DNA from: Symbiodinium natans
Taxonomy: Eukaryota; Sar; Dinophyceae; Suessiales; Symbiodiniaceae
NCBI GenBank assembly: GCA_905221605.1
Contig: CAJNDS010000381.1
Span: 62,001-126,000 of the forward strand
Reading direction: 5' to 3'
DNA: 64,000 nt
The notes beneath the pieces were generated by a model. The model was given only the letters and a program-made list of their open reading frames with translations. It made no database searches and was not told the DNA's origin. Below are positions 55,701 to 64,000 of the stretch, one piece after another. Position numbers and translations under genes: made by a program. Each line of letters opens with the position of its first letter. The stretch's first letter is position 1.

Positions 55701-58584
55701 CGTTTAATCTGCGGTGTACAATTGCCTGAACAGATGCTTTTAGGTTCCCGGATCAACATTTGCCAATGTCCTGACTCACTTTCTCCCAGCTTCCGAATCA
55801 TCCGAGTCTGTCTGTTGTTAGTGTTGATGTCGTCCTCTGACGAGGCCGTGCGCACCCAAAAGCAGGAGCGCGCACCGTATGAGAGTAGAGGAGCACAGGT
55901 GGCCGCGCACAGTAGTGGAAAGAGCAAGGACGCTCAAAACAACAGCTGACAGGCTGGACACATGTTCACAGGGGCAAACAGCTGATTCGGACGCTGGCAG
56001 CACGCAAAGTGGGGATCAGAATGAGAAAAGGGCACAACTTGGCTGTACGCCGTCCGTTGTTATTCTGTGCATTCGCAGCCATGGATATCACAGATCACAA
56101 ACGGCCAGTCATGCATCCTTCGTGTCATCGCAGTGCTCAAGATTTCCGTTGTATACAATTGACATTGAAAGCGCTCACATCTTTGACAGCAGTGCAGTCG
56201 GAAAATGTGCTGAGAGTGTCTGAACGAGTCAGCCCATTTCGTGCACCCACCTGCTTGCCTCCGACGCTTTCTGATTTTGTGTGGCGTGGTGTTGACACGG
56301 TATGCGGCGTATGGAAGAAGCTTGTTCAATTTCTTTGCAGTTGCTCCCCTTCAGTGTAGCAGTGTAGGTGGGAACGGAGGAAATGCATGAGAGAGCATTG
56401 ACAGGAGAGCGCAGGAGCACAGCATGTTGATGCACATTTTGCAACAAAGACATTCAGAGCAAGCAGGGTTGCACAGGCGGCCTCGCACCACCGTTCTTGC
56501 CTTCGGTGCTGCGCGAGAGCGCGCTGAAAACCGAGCTGCTCAAGACTTCGCTTTGCTGGCTCCTCGGCCGAGTAGCCCAAAATATGCAGTGGGCGCCTGT
56601 TTCTCATGGTACGGGAGATGCCCCATATATCCCCATATTCCAATGTTATCATTTTGCACCGATGCGAGAGCCATATCCTCTTCTGTTTATCGGGCACAGG
56701 TAAGAGCAAGGAGACTTTGCCCCGCAAGCTCTTGTCGCCAGGGACTCTCCGCAGAATTCGCTGGGGTGTGCACTCCAAGTATACTCGGCGGGACCTTGCG
56801 GGGCGTCTTAGTCTTGGGGGTGGGCAAAGGATTCTTCCAGGAATATGGTGGGACTTTCAGCGGAACCTCTGCAGGCGACAGTCTTCTCTGGGGTAGGCGG
56901 GACTCTCTACAGGCTTCTCTGGGAGCGATCCAGGCACCAAAAGCCAGCGGACGGGACACCGGGCGAGTAGAATGCCTATGAATGGCTGACTTAAAGTCTT
57001 CACCAGACGCAAACCGGGGATCCATTCGGGATCAAGAAGCAACAAGTGGTCCGGCATCAAGGAAGGTCCAGCCAGCATCAACGGAACAACCTGTATCTTC
57101 CAAGGAAAAAGATGCATATGCTTGGATCTGTGGGGAAGGAACCGTGTAATTCTAGAACAGCGGTTGGATCCTCCAACAATTGGCTCCCTGAAGCTCTAGC
57201 GCTCGTTTTGGGCTCCAGCATAGACACTCAATTTCATTTAGAAACCCTCAACCCCAAACCTCAACACGTCGCCGAAAGGGGCTCCCTTTCTCAAGTATTT
57301 CACGGCCGTTATTGCTTTGGTCCCGTACCCATGCTAGTACCGTAGTGCTAGTGGGAAGTGCTTGTTTCATGTGGCAAGCTAATGCTCGAGTGTTGCCAGG
57401 GCATATGCAGTTCTACCTACTGTGTCTTTATGATGTTGCCTCGGCCAATTCATGAAAGGATGCTGACAATGACGGCGTCGTGTCGGCCGAAGAGTTTCGA
57501 GCAGCACGCGTTCAAGAGCTAAGGCACCTGACAGAGGTATGAATTTGAGAATGCAGGTAGATAAGTGACCGGCCTTGATGATTGCTCTAGATTGTAGATG
57601 TCTGCTCTGCGCCCTACACGCATCTTGCAAGGTGATTTCAGGAGATGCAGCAGCAGTCACCGGAGTACGTGAAGCAGGCAACCAATGGAAAGCGATGGGC
57701 GTGCGATGAGGATCGGGCGCGCTCCGCTTGCATCCAGCCACCGCGAAGACCATGCTGATCCCTTCATGGAGCAGCGCATGGAGATGGTCGATTACCACTC
57801 TTTGAGCTCAACAACCCAGTAAATGCGGGCCAGGCGCAGGAGTATACAGAGAAGCACGATGAGAGCTCCATGACGTCTTGCCACTAGCACAAGCTCAGTG
57901 CCGGTCCTGTGCATGTGCACTGGATTGCCCAATAGTGCCCGATAGAGCGGATTCCGAGCACACGCAGAGCATGCAAGAAGAAAATGGCTGTGCGACGTGA
58001 AAGGACAAACTTTGTCACCCGGAGCTGTGATCATTGGCAGGCCTTACAAGTCGCACGCTTGCTGCGCAAGGCAGGCAAGTCCGTTGATGCCAGCGACCGA
58101 GATGAGTCAAATGGGGCTGCTGAGCTACTGGCCAGAGCAGCGAGAGCCGTCATGGCGTTTGGCAATGAATCACTGCTGCACGCTCCTGTTTGTGCATCCT
58201 TTTTACCCCGGTCTGCCACAGAGGTCTATGCAGAAGCATCAAAGAAAGTGGCAAAGGCGTGCTGCACGGGTACTTGTAATCAGTGGCGAGATGAGTTGTC
58301 ACGTGCCGCGCCAGTTTGTGCGGCCAGGCCTTCAACTATGCCGATCGCGCGGGTGCAGAGCGAATAGCATTCGTTGCCCCAGATGAGTGGTCCAAAGGCT
58401 TGGTTCGGATCAAGGACTCCCCAAGTTTGAAATAAAGCGGGGGCGTACAGCGGGAGAGCATCCTCAAGTTGCTTCGTACTGCTTTGTACTTCAGCGCGTA
58501 ATACTCCAGGACCTTCGGAACTTCAAGCCAACAGACCCAGACGAGCTCAAGCAAAAGGATGTTCCCATTAATGCTTGGATCTGA
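43751..58584 (+). CDS. Histidyl-tRNA synthetase, organellar/bacterial type, 29 short exons
   Basis: Class II enzyme that charges tRNA-His. Exons: 43751-43830, 43904-43926, 44024-44054, 44271-44307, 44382-44425, 44508-44549, 44730-44760, 44889-44916, 45016-45067, 45176-45220, 45350-45392, 45459-45502, 45703-45724, 46022-46087, 46478-46519, 46611-46658, 48400-48429, 48521-about 48580, 49301-49343, 49449-49490, 49546-49578, 49672-49717, 49783-49828, 50343-50405, 50484-50552, 58041-58088, 58224-58256, 58328-58414, 58510-58584. They total 1353 nt, 450 residues plus stop. Motifs in order: [13 protein letters not shown] (N-terminus), [26 protein letters not shown] (motif 2), [31 protein letters not shown] (motif 3), then the anticodon-binding domain ending NAWI. 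ATG at 43751 is the first in frame; a targeting exon may be missing, and one short exon may be missing in 46659-48399. Dual organelle targeting is inferred. Confidence 0.93.
47058..47130 (+). repeat. CAC/ACC trinucleotide microsatellite in a HisRS intron
   Basis: About 20 nearly perfect CAC units inside the intron 46659-48399. The poly-Thr and poly-Trp frames across it are not genes. Confidence 0.95.
47520..47860 (+). repeat. Degenerate telomere-like or CCCAAAAC-rich tract in a HisRS intron
   Basis: Scattered CTCAACCCTAA, CCCAAAACTCTC, CCCCAAAACCCAAACCC and AAAACCCCAACCCCCC phrases. A decayed repeat with CCCTAAA-like bias, lying inside the intron 46659-48399. Confidence 0.45.
52620..52675 (+). 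CDS. Possible first coding exon, MGN start, inside the HisRS intron
   Basis: TGCGCCAG|GC is followed at once by ATG and 18 codons ([18 protein letters not shown]), closed by a strong GT donor (AAG|GTGAGG). Met-Gly-Asn at the start is the pattern for N-myristoylation. It could begin a gene nested in the intron, but the next exon is not established. Confidence 0.3.
55305..55645 (+). repeat. Degenerate 22-bp tandem repeat with a short CA run
   Basis: Repeated phrase GGAARCTGAAATCAYGYGATTC, about 12 diverged copies, interrupted by (CA)n at 55417-55437. Confidence 0.8.
57459..57677 (+). CDS. EF-hand exon pair inside the HisRS intron
   Basis: Exon 57459-57536 follows CATGAAAG|G and ends at a GT donor. 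It encodes a complete EF-hand calcium loop, [12 protein letters not shown], with Asp at 1, 3 and 5, Gly at 6 and Glu at 12, then the exiting helix ([14 protein letters not shown]). Exon 57642-57677 follows GATTTCAG|G in the same phase 0 and ends at a GC donor ([12 protein letters not shown]). The entering helix exon was not found. HisRS has no EF-hand and its own exons join without these, so they belong to a nested gene or an inserted fragment. Confidence 0.5.
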
Positions 58585-60703
58585 GGGCCTGAGATGCAGC
58601 AGATCGCGGGAGCTCTCAGAGTATCGCAAGATCACGAACCTCAGGACTTGGGCAACGTCGATGTCTACTTCGGTCAGGGGCCCGCTGCCCCGTCCTCACA
58701 CTGAAGAAGCCAAGTGTAGGGAGGAAGAGGAGAACGGTGCTTAATTCAACGAAAGCTCCCGTGAACTTACGTTGAGAACAATATTAAGACATCAGATTCC
58801 AAAGTTAGAGCTTCTGGAAGGGGAAATAACAAGAATGCAGTTCCCCCGACATCCTGGTGGTGAGTGCTGGTGAGATTTGGTGCGAGAGCAAGAGAGCAAG
58901 AGTGGCTCAAAGAGCATGCAAGAGTGGTACGAGATCGGTCCCTGTAAATGCAGGGCCAGAGGCAAACGTGTTCGTCGATTGGCTCGCCTAACCTACTCTG
59001 GAGCTTGCTGAAGCCTCAGCCTTTTCCTAGGCCAGCTCGGCGGCGAGCACATCCCCCACAAAGTCCTCTTCGGCAGCGCCGGCACCCAAAAACGGCCCAG
59101 CGCCTACTTGGACTGTTCTTGGAGCAGCTTCTCTCCAGCTTCTCGAAGCTTAGGTTCCGTCACGGACGCCTCTCAGTTGGAGGCCCGAAGCCTTAAACTT
59201 GCAACACGAGCAATTTCGAAGGCTTGGCCTGTTTTCAATGTGACTGAGCGGGCTTTGAGCTGTCTGAGAATGTCAATGGCTTCGACAAGTTCAGGCGTGT
59301 GCCTCCGGACACCACAAACAATTAAACAATACCAAACCATAATGAGAGATCCAAGGCGTTTCGCATATCTTTACCTTCCTCTTTCTTACACAGTTCTTCA
59401 GCAGCGCTTTGATAGTCTTAGTCATCGGCTTGATGAGGCTGTCCTCTCCGAGCAGTCCTACGTCGCTGGCTTCAGGCACTCGGTCTAAGTATGTGAGTTA
59501 TGTATGTAATCATCGAAAGACTGATTGGAAGCCGGTTGATGCTTGTTTGAAGCTGGGTCGGGCCTTGCTCTACCCAAGGCCGAGCAGACAAGACCGGGAT
59601 CTCTACGAGAGCTTTCGAAAAGACGCAGGAGCTGCGGGCTCCCATAACCTCACAAGAACCTCGCAGGACCTCACAGGACCTCACAGGGTTCAGTACTTGC
59701 AGCATCTTGGCAACATCTTGCAGGATGCCCCTCTTCGCCATCCCTGGGCCGATGGTAGCGCCGCCATGCTTCTGAATGATGACGGACGTTCCACCTCACC
59801 TCAGAATGCCGTATTGATGGCCGGGTCTTCACTTGTCCCCACCAGCAGAATTTGATGGCCTGCCAGGTACAGGCACATTGACTCCTTCTCCAATGCCGAG
59901 CGCATGGCATGGCAGTAGGATAGCAGCAAAAGTCTTAAGACCCGCGCTTGTACAGTGTACAGCGGTGTGCAAAAGTGTGTCCAACAGCAATCGGAATGCC
60001 CGTAGAAGCATGTCTCAGGCGTGGCTTCAATCAACTCCGAGTTCTGCATATACCCACAGCTGGCCAGGGCAGCAAGTTGCATAGACGCAGCTGTGAACAA
60101 GACTGGCTTCATTTCAACACAGCCATAATAAAGTCCAATCTTGAGGCCTGCCCTTCTAGCTTTGGGCAAACCCCGACTGCATCCTTCAGGGACCCCACTC
60201 AATCAGCAAAGTCAGTCAGGTGGTCCAAGCATCTGAGAAATGGAGCAGTTGCTAGTATCCCTGGAACATGAGTCATAGCTAGCAGCTTTGCGTTTCCTGG
60301 AAGCCTCGTGCTCAGCGCATGCCATCGAAAGTTCGCAACATGTAGATGTCAGAACATTGTCAGAACGTTCAGCATGTCATCAGCTGTTGCAGAGGCTGCT
60401 GAGGCGGCACGGATGGAGTTGCAGCCTCGGCTTCTCGTTTCGTCCGGCTCGGACGGCTCCCAGTTTGCGTCGTGTTGACGTCTGCCGGGCCATGATCTAC
60501 ACGGTTCTGGAGTCAAAACGCATCGCCATCGCCTTGTACAAAGGCGCTTGCTTACTTTGCTTGTGCTGTCAGGCTAGGGCAGGCATGGTGCAGCACACAT
60601 AAACAGGCGCGACATCAGGCACCGACGATCTTGGCTCAGGCCAAGGGAGTCGTGCCAGCAGAACTCTTTTCTTAGAAAAGAGAAAGGCCATGAGCCTTCA
60701 GCC
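58585..60703. other. Spacer between HisRS and the recombinase ORF
   Basis: No recognised gene. It contains an Ala/Ser/Pro-rich frame near 59040-59150, a possible helical frame at 59150-59290 and a short tandem CCTCACAGGA-type repeat at 59645-59690. A possible leader acceptor (CTCTTTTCTTAG, 60664-60674) with an inverted AAAAGAG partner lies just before the recombinase start. Confidence 0.35.
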
Positions 60704-62644
60704 ATGGATGCCATCAAGGAGTGGCTGACGAAGCATGGCTATTCGGATTTGCTGGATTGGGCTTCGCATGAAGGCCTGGAAACGGTGGATGATTTAGCCT
60801 TCTTCTTTACTGACACGCATGTGCCGACATCAGAGCCGCTCAAGGCTGCTTGGGTACAGGCAAGAGAGTGCAGATCAGATGGTTATGTCATTGCAAAAGA
60901 CTTGCTGCAAGTCGGTCACATAGCGTGCGGCCCACGGATGCGCAAGCCTCATGTGCGTGCTAAAGCGACGCAAGGTATGCTCAAACCACTCACTGTAAAG
61001 GTTGATTTCATTCAGCGCCAGTTGCAAGTAAACCGAGCCATTCAGTTGTCAATGTCCTGGGCGCCAGCATTTGGTGTCAAAGCTGGAGTGGTCGATGAAG
61101 CCATGTTGCAGCGACGTGTCAAGTCATTGTCTGCGCGTCTATTGGGATTTGAGCCGCGTACGGTGAAAGCTGCGCTAGCTGAGTGGCAACGATTGTGGAG
61201 CCATGTCCGCAGTCAAAATCCGCCCAGCGCAGCTCTTCAGTTCGGGGCTGGCGTCCCGGCAGTTCTTGTAGAAGATTACATCAACATCTCCTCCGAAGGA
61301 AAAGGGACATCTGTGCCGAAGGCATGCTACGATCGCTTGGCCTGGCTTGCCCGACACTTGCAAGCGCCTCTTGATATGGAAGCAGTTCCTGTGCCCCGCA
61401 CTGTGCACCAGGCGGAGCTGCGCGATTCTGGGGAGCGAGGGCAGGCTGTGCCGCTGGAGCCTTTTATGGTGGGTTTCCTCTGCAGCCGTGCGCAAGAGGC
61501 CAGAACTCAGCAACTGGCATCAGCGTGCGTCTTGTCTGTGATGGTGGTCTTGGCGTTCATGCCGCTGCGATATCGACATGCTTTGCGCATGGTGCCGGTC
61601 AGTAGGGCTCCAAAGTGGGTCTGTTTCTGGGTTTTTCGTGGTAAAGGCAGAATCAATGGCATCAGGAAAGGATTCAGTTGGTTCGTGCCGAGATTGCCGG
61701 TGCTGGAAGAGTCATTGCGCTGCATCTGGGATGGATGGCACAGCACGCAAGCTTTGCCTTGCTACCAGGCAAGCCCGCCTGTTTTCATTTGCCACATTGA
61801 TGGTCGCGCTGTGTCCCTGTCTCAGTTCAATGACATGGCGCAGCGACAGCTGGCAGATGTCTTGTGCGCGGATTCGCCGCCCGTGTCTTCGTACTCCTTC
61901 CGACGCTGCGCTCCCACAGCGCTAGATTGCCGCGGTGCCCCATGGCCTGAGCGCTTTGATGTGGGAGGGTGGCAGATGGACGAGGCGGCAATTCGCGATC
62001 GCAGGGCAACCAGAAATTCCATGCCTTTCCGCTATAGTGGCCAGCGCGAGGGGAACGAAGTGCAGAGCAAGGCGCTTCACGCTTTGACGTTCGCTGCTTC
62101 TTTGGAGGCGAACGTGTCGTCCTGGCAGGATTTTCGGGCTTGGTGGACACGTCAGCCAGCGGCCACGGTGCAGTCCTGGCAAGAGGAGGCAGCAACCTAC
62201 GCGGACTTCTCTGCGAAGGCGGAGTTTGCAGCACGGGCCCCAGGTCACCTGAAACACATGGAAAATCGAAGGTATGTGCCTCGCCAGCCTTCTTTGCAGC
62301 CATCGCGACCATGTGGGAAGCGTGTCTTTGATCCTCAGAGTTGGGTGTCAGCGGGCCGACGCGGCGCTCTCATGCATCTGTGCCGCGCGGATGCTGTGGG
62401 CCCTGTATGCTCATGGCGTCAGAAGCTGAAGAACGGCGTCTTCAAAGGAAAAGCTTTGAGGTTTGACTCCTTGTCTGAGGCGGTCAGTGCAGATCGTCCT
62501 TTTTGTACAGCTTGCGTTTTCTTGTTGCCAGAGCATCTAAAGAGCCAGGTGGTTTCAGCGCAAGAAATCAAGAAGCGTACTGAAGCGCGTGCTTGTTACC
62601 CATCCATGTCTGCGTCGCGCAAAGAGCGCCAGCGGTGTTTTTAG
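60704..62644 (+). CDS. Tyrosine recombinase-like protein, 646 aa
   Basis: Single ORF starting at ATG in GCCATGG context. A short overlapping upstream ATG at 60690 opens a 12-codon frame. Residues 1-56 form a small helical domain. Residues 85-230 are helical and would be the core-binding region. The catalytic domain spans about 235-450: Arg289 in MPLRYRHALRM fits box-I Arg, Lys314 in FRGKGR the beta-hairpin Lys, Arg400 in SSYSFRRCAPTAL box-II Arg, Trp423 in VGGWQ the His/Trp position, and Tyr444 in FRYSG the nucleophile. The HxxR histidine is replaced by Tyr397. The enzyme class cuts and rejoins DNA through a phosphotyrosine; here it probably integrates the element. DIRS, Ngaro or Crypton affiliation cannot be settled without a reverse transcriptase. 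A C-terminal extension (about 520-646) is Cys/Lys-rich. Confidence 0.7.
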   Translation: MDAIKEWLTKHGYSDLLDWASHEGLETVDDLAFFFTDTHVPTSEPLKAAWVQARECRSDGYVIAKDLLQVGHIACGPRMRKPHVRAKATQGMLKPLTVKVDFIQRQLQVNRAIQLSMSWAPAFGVKAGVVDEAMLQRRVKSLSARLLGFEPRTVKAALAEWQRLWSHVRSQNPPSAALQFGAGVPAVLVEDYINISSEGKGTSVPKACYDRLAWLARHLQAPLDMEAVPVPRTVHQAELRDSGERGQAVPLEPFMVGFLCSRAQEARTQQLASACVLSVMVVLAFMPLRYRHALRMVPVSRAPKWVCFWVFRGKGRINGIRKGFSWFVPRLPVLEESLRCIWDGWHSTQALPCYQASPPVFICHIDGRAVSLSQFNDMAQRQLADVLCADSPPVSSYSFRRCAPTALDCRGAPWPERFDVGGWQMDEAAIRDRRATRNSMPFRYSGQREGNEVQSKALHALTFAASLEANVSSWQDFRAWWTRQPAATVQSWQEEAATYADFSAKAEFAARAPGHLKHMENRRYVPRQPSLQPSRPCGKRVFDPQSWVSAGRRGALMHLCRADAVGPVCSWRQKLKNGVFKGKALRFDSLSEAVSADRPFCTACVFLLPEHLKSQVVSAQEIKKRTEARACYPSMSASRKERQRCF

Positions 62645-62668
62645 CCTTGAAGTTGCCGCAGTCAGGAC

Positions 62669-62685
62669 TCCTTTTTTTCTTGTAG
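62669..62685 (+). promoter_or_regulatory. Candidate spliced-leader (trans-splice) acceptor between the two ORFs
   Basis: A long pyrimidine tract followed by TTGTAG (CTTTTTTTCTTGTAG, AG at 62684-62685) sits 25 bp after the recombinase stop and 50 bp before the gag ATG. In dinoflagellates such sites receive the 22-nt spliced leader and allow each ORF of a tandem transcript to be translated. Confidence 0.45.
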
Positions 62686-62734
62686 CTTCGTAGTGGCCTT
62701 GTTCTTTGAGCAGCGCTCGCTCTCAGCCAGTAGC

Positions 62735-63925
62735 ATGGCTCTGACAGTGGCAGACCTGCAACCCCCAGCACAGCCTGCGGATGACCCTTCCGAGCTCTTC
62801 AAGGAGCTGTGCCTCAAGTTCAATGTCAATGAAAAAGTCGGCGCCTTCTTAGTCAATGAGGGATGCCGTAGCCTTGAAGACTTTGCCAAGTTCGTCACGA
62901 ATGACGATGAGGTTAGGGTCCATGTGATTGACAAAGTGCAGGATTTGTCGAACAAGGGCGTGCAAACGGCTAGAGTTCGCAAAGCCTGGGCGGCAGTAGT
63001 CGAAGCTGTCCAGAAAGCAGCTGACAAGAAGCGCAAAGGTCTCGAAACCCCTGAGCTGGAAGCTTTGTTGGGCACAGAAGAGCTTGAGTCTCTTCACGTT
63101 GCCTTTTGGGGGCGCTATCGGATGAGGTATCCGGCAGCTCGCACGCCGTCAGATTTGCTGGTGTCAAATCTCAATCGCCTTTTCAAAAGCAGACTCCTCA
63201 CCATTCACAAAGTCCTCAAAGTCAAATCGTTGGCAGCACAGCTCAGCGGTGAAAAGAAGCGCACCAAGGTCACGGAGGGTGTGCACATTGTCCATGCTGA
63301 AACGGTAGAGGACCATGTCGAAGAAAATGTAGCCAATTTTTTGATCCAGCTGGAGATGCTGATGGTGGCTTTCGCTAAAGCAGGCACGTTTGCGCCGCCT
63401 GATGTCCCGACTTCTCCTGAAGATGTGCATTCTGACCCATGCAGCTATGTTTTTTGCCCGCTGGATGTTTGCATGGCGCATTTTCATAGGGTGCAGAAGT
63501 ATGTCATGTCAATGCCCGTGAGCCGCTTGCCAGAAATCGTGACCAAAGAAGAGGAGGACAGGGCTCTCTGGTGTGAGCGGTTTCGGGGCAGCAAGCGCAC
63601 GATCGGCGCCGTCATTCGAGAAGTCTACACTGAGAGGCAAGCAGTGTGGAGTTTGCCAAGCTCAGCTGACGTGCCACCTCCGCCTGCTGCGGAGCTTGAA
63701 AGCACCAGGAAGTCCAAGACTGTTTACTATGCTACTGCGCTGAAGGATGGCAAAGCCATCTGCCAGGATTGGAACCGTGGCCAGTGTGTCAAGTCGGGCC
63801 CTTGCCCCAAGAAGCAGCTGCACGTGTGCAATGTGCAGGTAGGTTCCCGGCAAGCGCGAGTCTGTGGCATGAGCAACCACCGTGGCATCAACTGCAAGCA
63901 GGCGGAAAGGGCCCGCAAGGCCTGA
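62735..63925 (+). CDS. Gag-like protein with C-terminal CCCH zinc finger, 396 aa
   Basis: The start is the first ATG (AGCATGG); the frame is open upstream to about 62693. Residues 22-92 form a helical domain resembling the recombinase N-terminus (EGC...LEDFAKFVTND against EGL...VDDLAFFFTD). The middle is helical and without a recognised enzyme motif. The C-terminus has C343-x7-C351-x5-C357-x5-H363, a CCCH-type zinc finger, followed by a second Cys/His group (C365, C377, H382, C387). Such fingers in gag proteins bind element RNA. Placement just after the recombinase and the lack of introns support an element-encoded nucleocapsid-like role, which is inference. It could instead be a host RNA-binding protein. 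Confidence 0.6.
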   Translation: MALTVADLQPPAQPADDPSELFKELCLKFNVNEKVGAFLVNEGCRSLEDFAKFVTNDDEVRVHVIDKVQDLSNKGVQTARVRKAWAAVVEAVQKAADKKRKGLETPELEALLGTEELESLHVAFWGRYRMRYPAARTPSDLLVSNLNRLFKSRLLTIHKVLKVKSLAAQLSGEKKRTKVTEGVHIVHAETVEDHVEENVANFLIQLEMLMVAFAKAGTFAPPDVPTSPEDVHSDPCSYVFCPLDVCMAHFHRVQKYVMSMPVSRLPEIVTKEEEDRALWCERFRGSKRTIGAVIREVYTERQAVWSLPSSADVPPPPAAELESTRKSKTVYYATALKDGKAICQDWNRGQCVKSGPCPKKQLHVCNVQVGSRQARVCGMSNHRGINCKQAERARKA

Positions 63926-64000
63926 TGGTGCCCAGGCGAGGGCGGGCCAGAGACTTCGCTTGGGGCCAGTCTGCAGTCTGGCAGTTGTGCCGCCGCGTTG
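63926..64000. other. Sequence after the gag-like ORF, cut by the window end
   Basis: 75 bases with no recognised feature. A downstream reverse-transcriptase ORF, if any, would begin beyond the window. Confidence 0.4.

Larger units (their letters stand above)
50553..58040 (+). other. 7.5-kb HisRS intron with embedded exon-like pieces
   Basis: The flanking exons join exactly in phase 0 (FNQDMMGK to [16 protein letters not shown]), so this whole interval behaves as one GC-AG intron. It holds several + strand exon candidates: 52430-52529 after CCCTCAG (helical, [20 protein letters not shown]), 52620-52675 (see below), 52958-53048 ([15 protein letters not shown]), 55109-55280 ([20 protein letters not shown]) and an EF-hand pair at 57459-57677. 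The rest appears non-coding. It may contain a nested gene or inserted gene fragments. Confidence 0.6.
60704..63925 (+). mobile_element. Two-ORF mobile-element cassette (tyrosine recombinase plus gag-like protein)
   Basis: Two long uninterrupted ORFs, unlike the micro-exon genes nearby, lie 90 bp apart on one strand. The first is a tyrosine recombinase, the second a gag-like zinc-finger protein. This pairing is what DIRS-type retroelements carry, although their usual order places gag first, and no reverse transcriptase lies in the window. The element may continue past 64000. Termini were not identified. Confidence 0.6.

Noticed and set aside
1-64000. tRNA, rRNA or spliced-leader RNA genes
   Set aside because: T-loop-like words such as GTTCGAATC near 22003 fall in coding exons and lack the rest of a cloverleaf. 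No copy of the conserved dinoflagellate spliced-leader sequence was seen on reading both strands.

Overview
This window is nuclear DNA of a dinoflagellate, most likely of the Symbiodiniaceae/Suessiales type. Recognisable proteins are cut into many short exons. Introns start with GC or GA far more often than GT, and almost all acceptors read AG|G. TTTAGGG-type telomere-like arrays lie inside the sequence, long stretches have no gene, and simple repeats are common. No bacterial operon, rRNA, tRNA or CRISPR array was seen. All supported genes are on the + strand. Exon models were read by eye from protein-family conservation, splice sites and phase; there is no transcript evidence.

Layout. 1-4.5 kb: no supported gene, one possible exon. 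4.5-7.0 kb: interstitial telomere-like arrays in both orientations, with G/C runs. 7.1-15.0 kb: a short TPR-like gene end (8.4-9.2 kb) and scattered possible exons. 15.1-20.6 kb: a large protein with IQ-like motifs followed by RCC1 repeats. 21.4-22.2 kb: organellar ribosomal protein uL24. 25.1-29.6 kb: a leucine-rich-repeat protein with roughly one repeat per exon. 29.9 kb: a PHD-finger exon. 33.2 kb: an EF-hand-like exon.

33.4-37.8 kb is a block of structured repeats. It reads as two back-to-back elements, each bounded by its own inverted repeat ending in a (TA)n microsatellite. The first carries a 68-bp hairpin satellite and AT-rich cassettes. The second carries a large hairpin and 350-bp telomere-motif-derived units. 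A 35-bp satellite fills 40.0-41.6 kb.

43.75-58.58 kb holds a histidyl-tRNA synthetase gene. I could join it as 29 exons averaging 47 bp into a 450-residue frame, with one 7.5-kb intron that contains other exon-like pieces, including an EF-hand. 60.7-63.9 kb carries a two-ORF mobile-element cassette: a tyrosine recombinase followed by a gag-like CCCH zinc-finger protein. The two share a similar N-terminal helical domain.

The translation genes (uL24, HisRS), the IQ-RCC1 protein and the LRR protein look like ordinary single genes in one transcriptional direction, as expected for dinoflagellate unidirectional gene arrays. The most unusual material is the recombinase/gag pair and the twin (TA)n-bounded elements.
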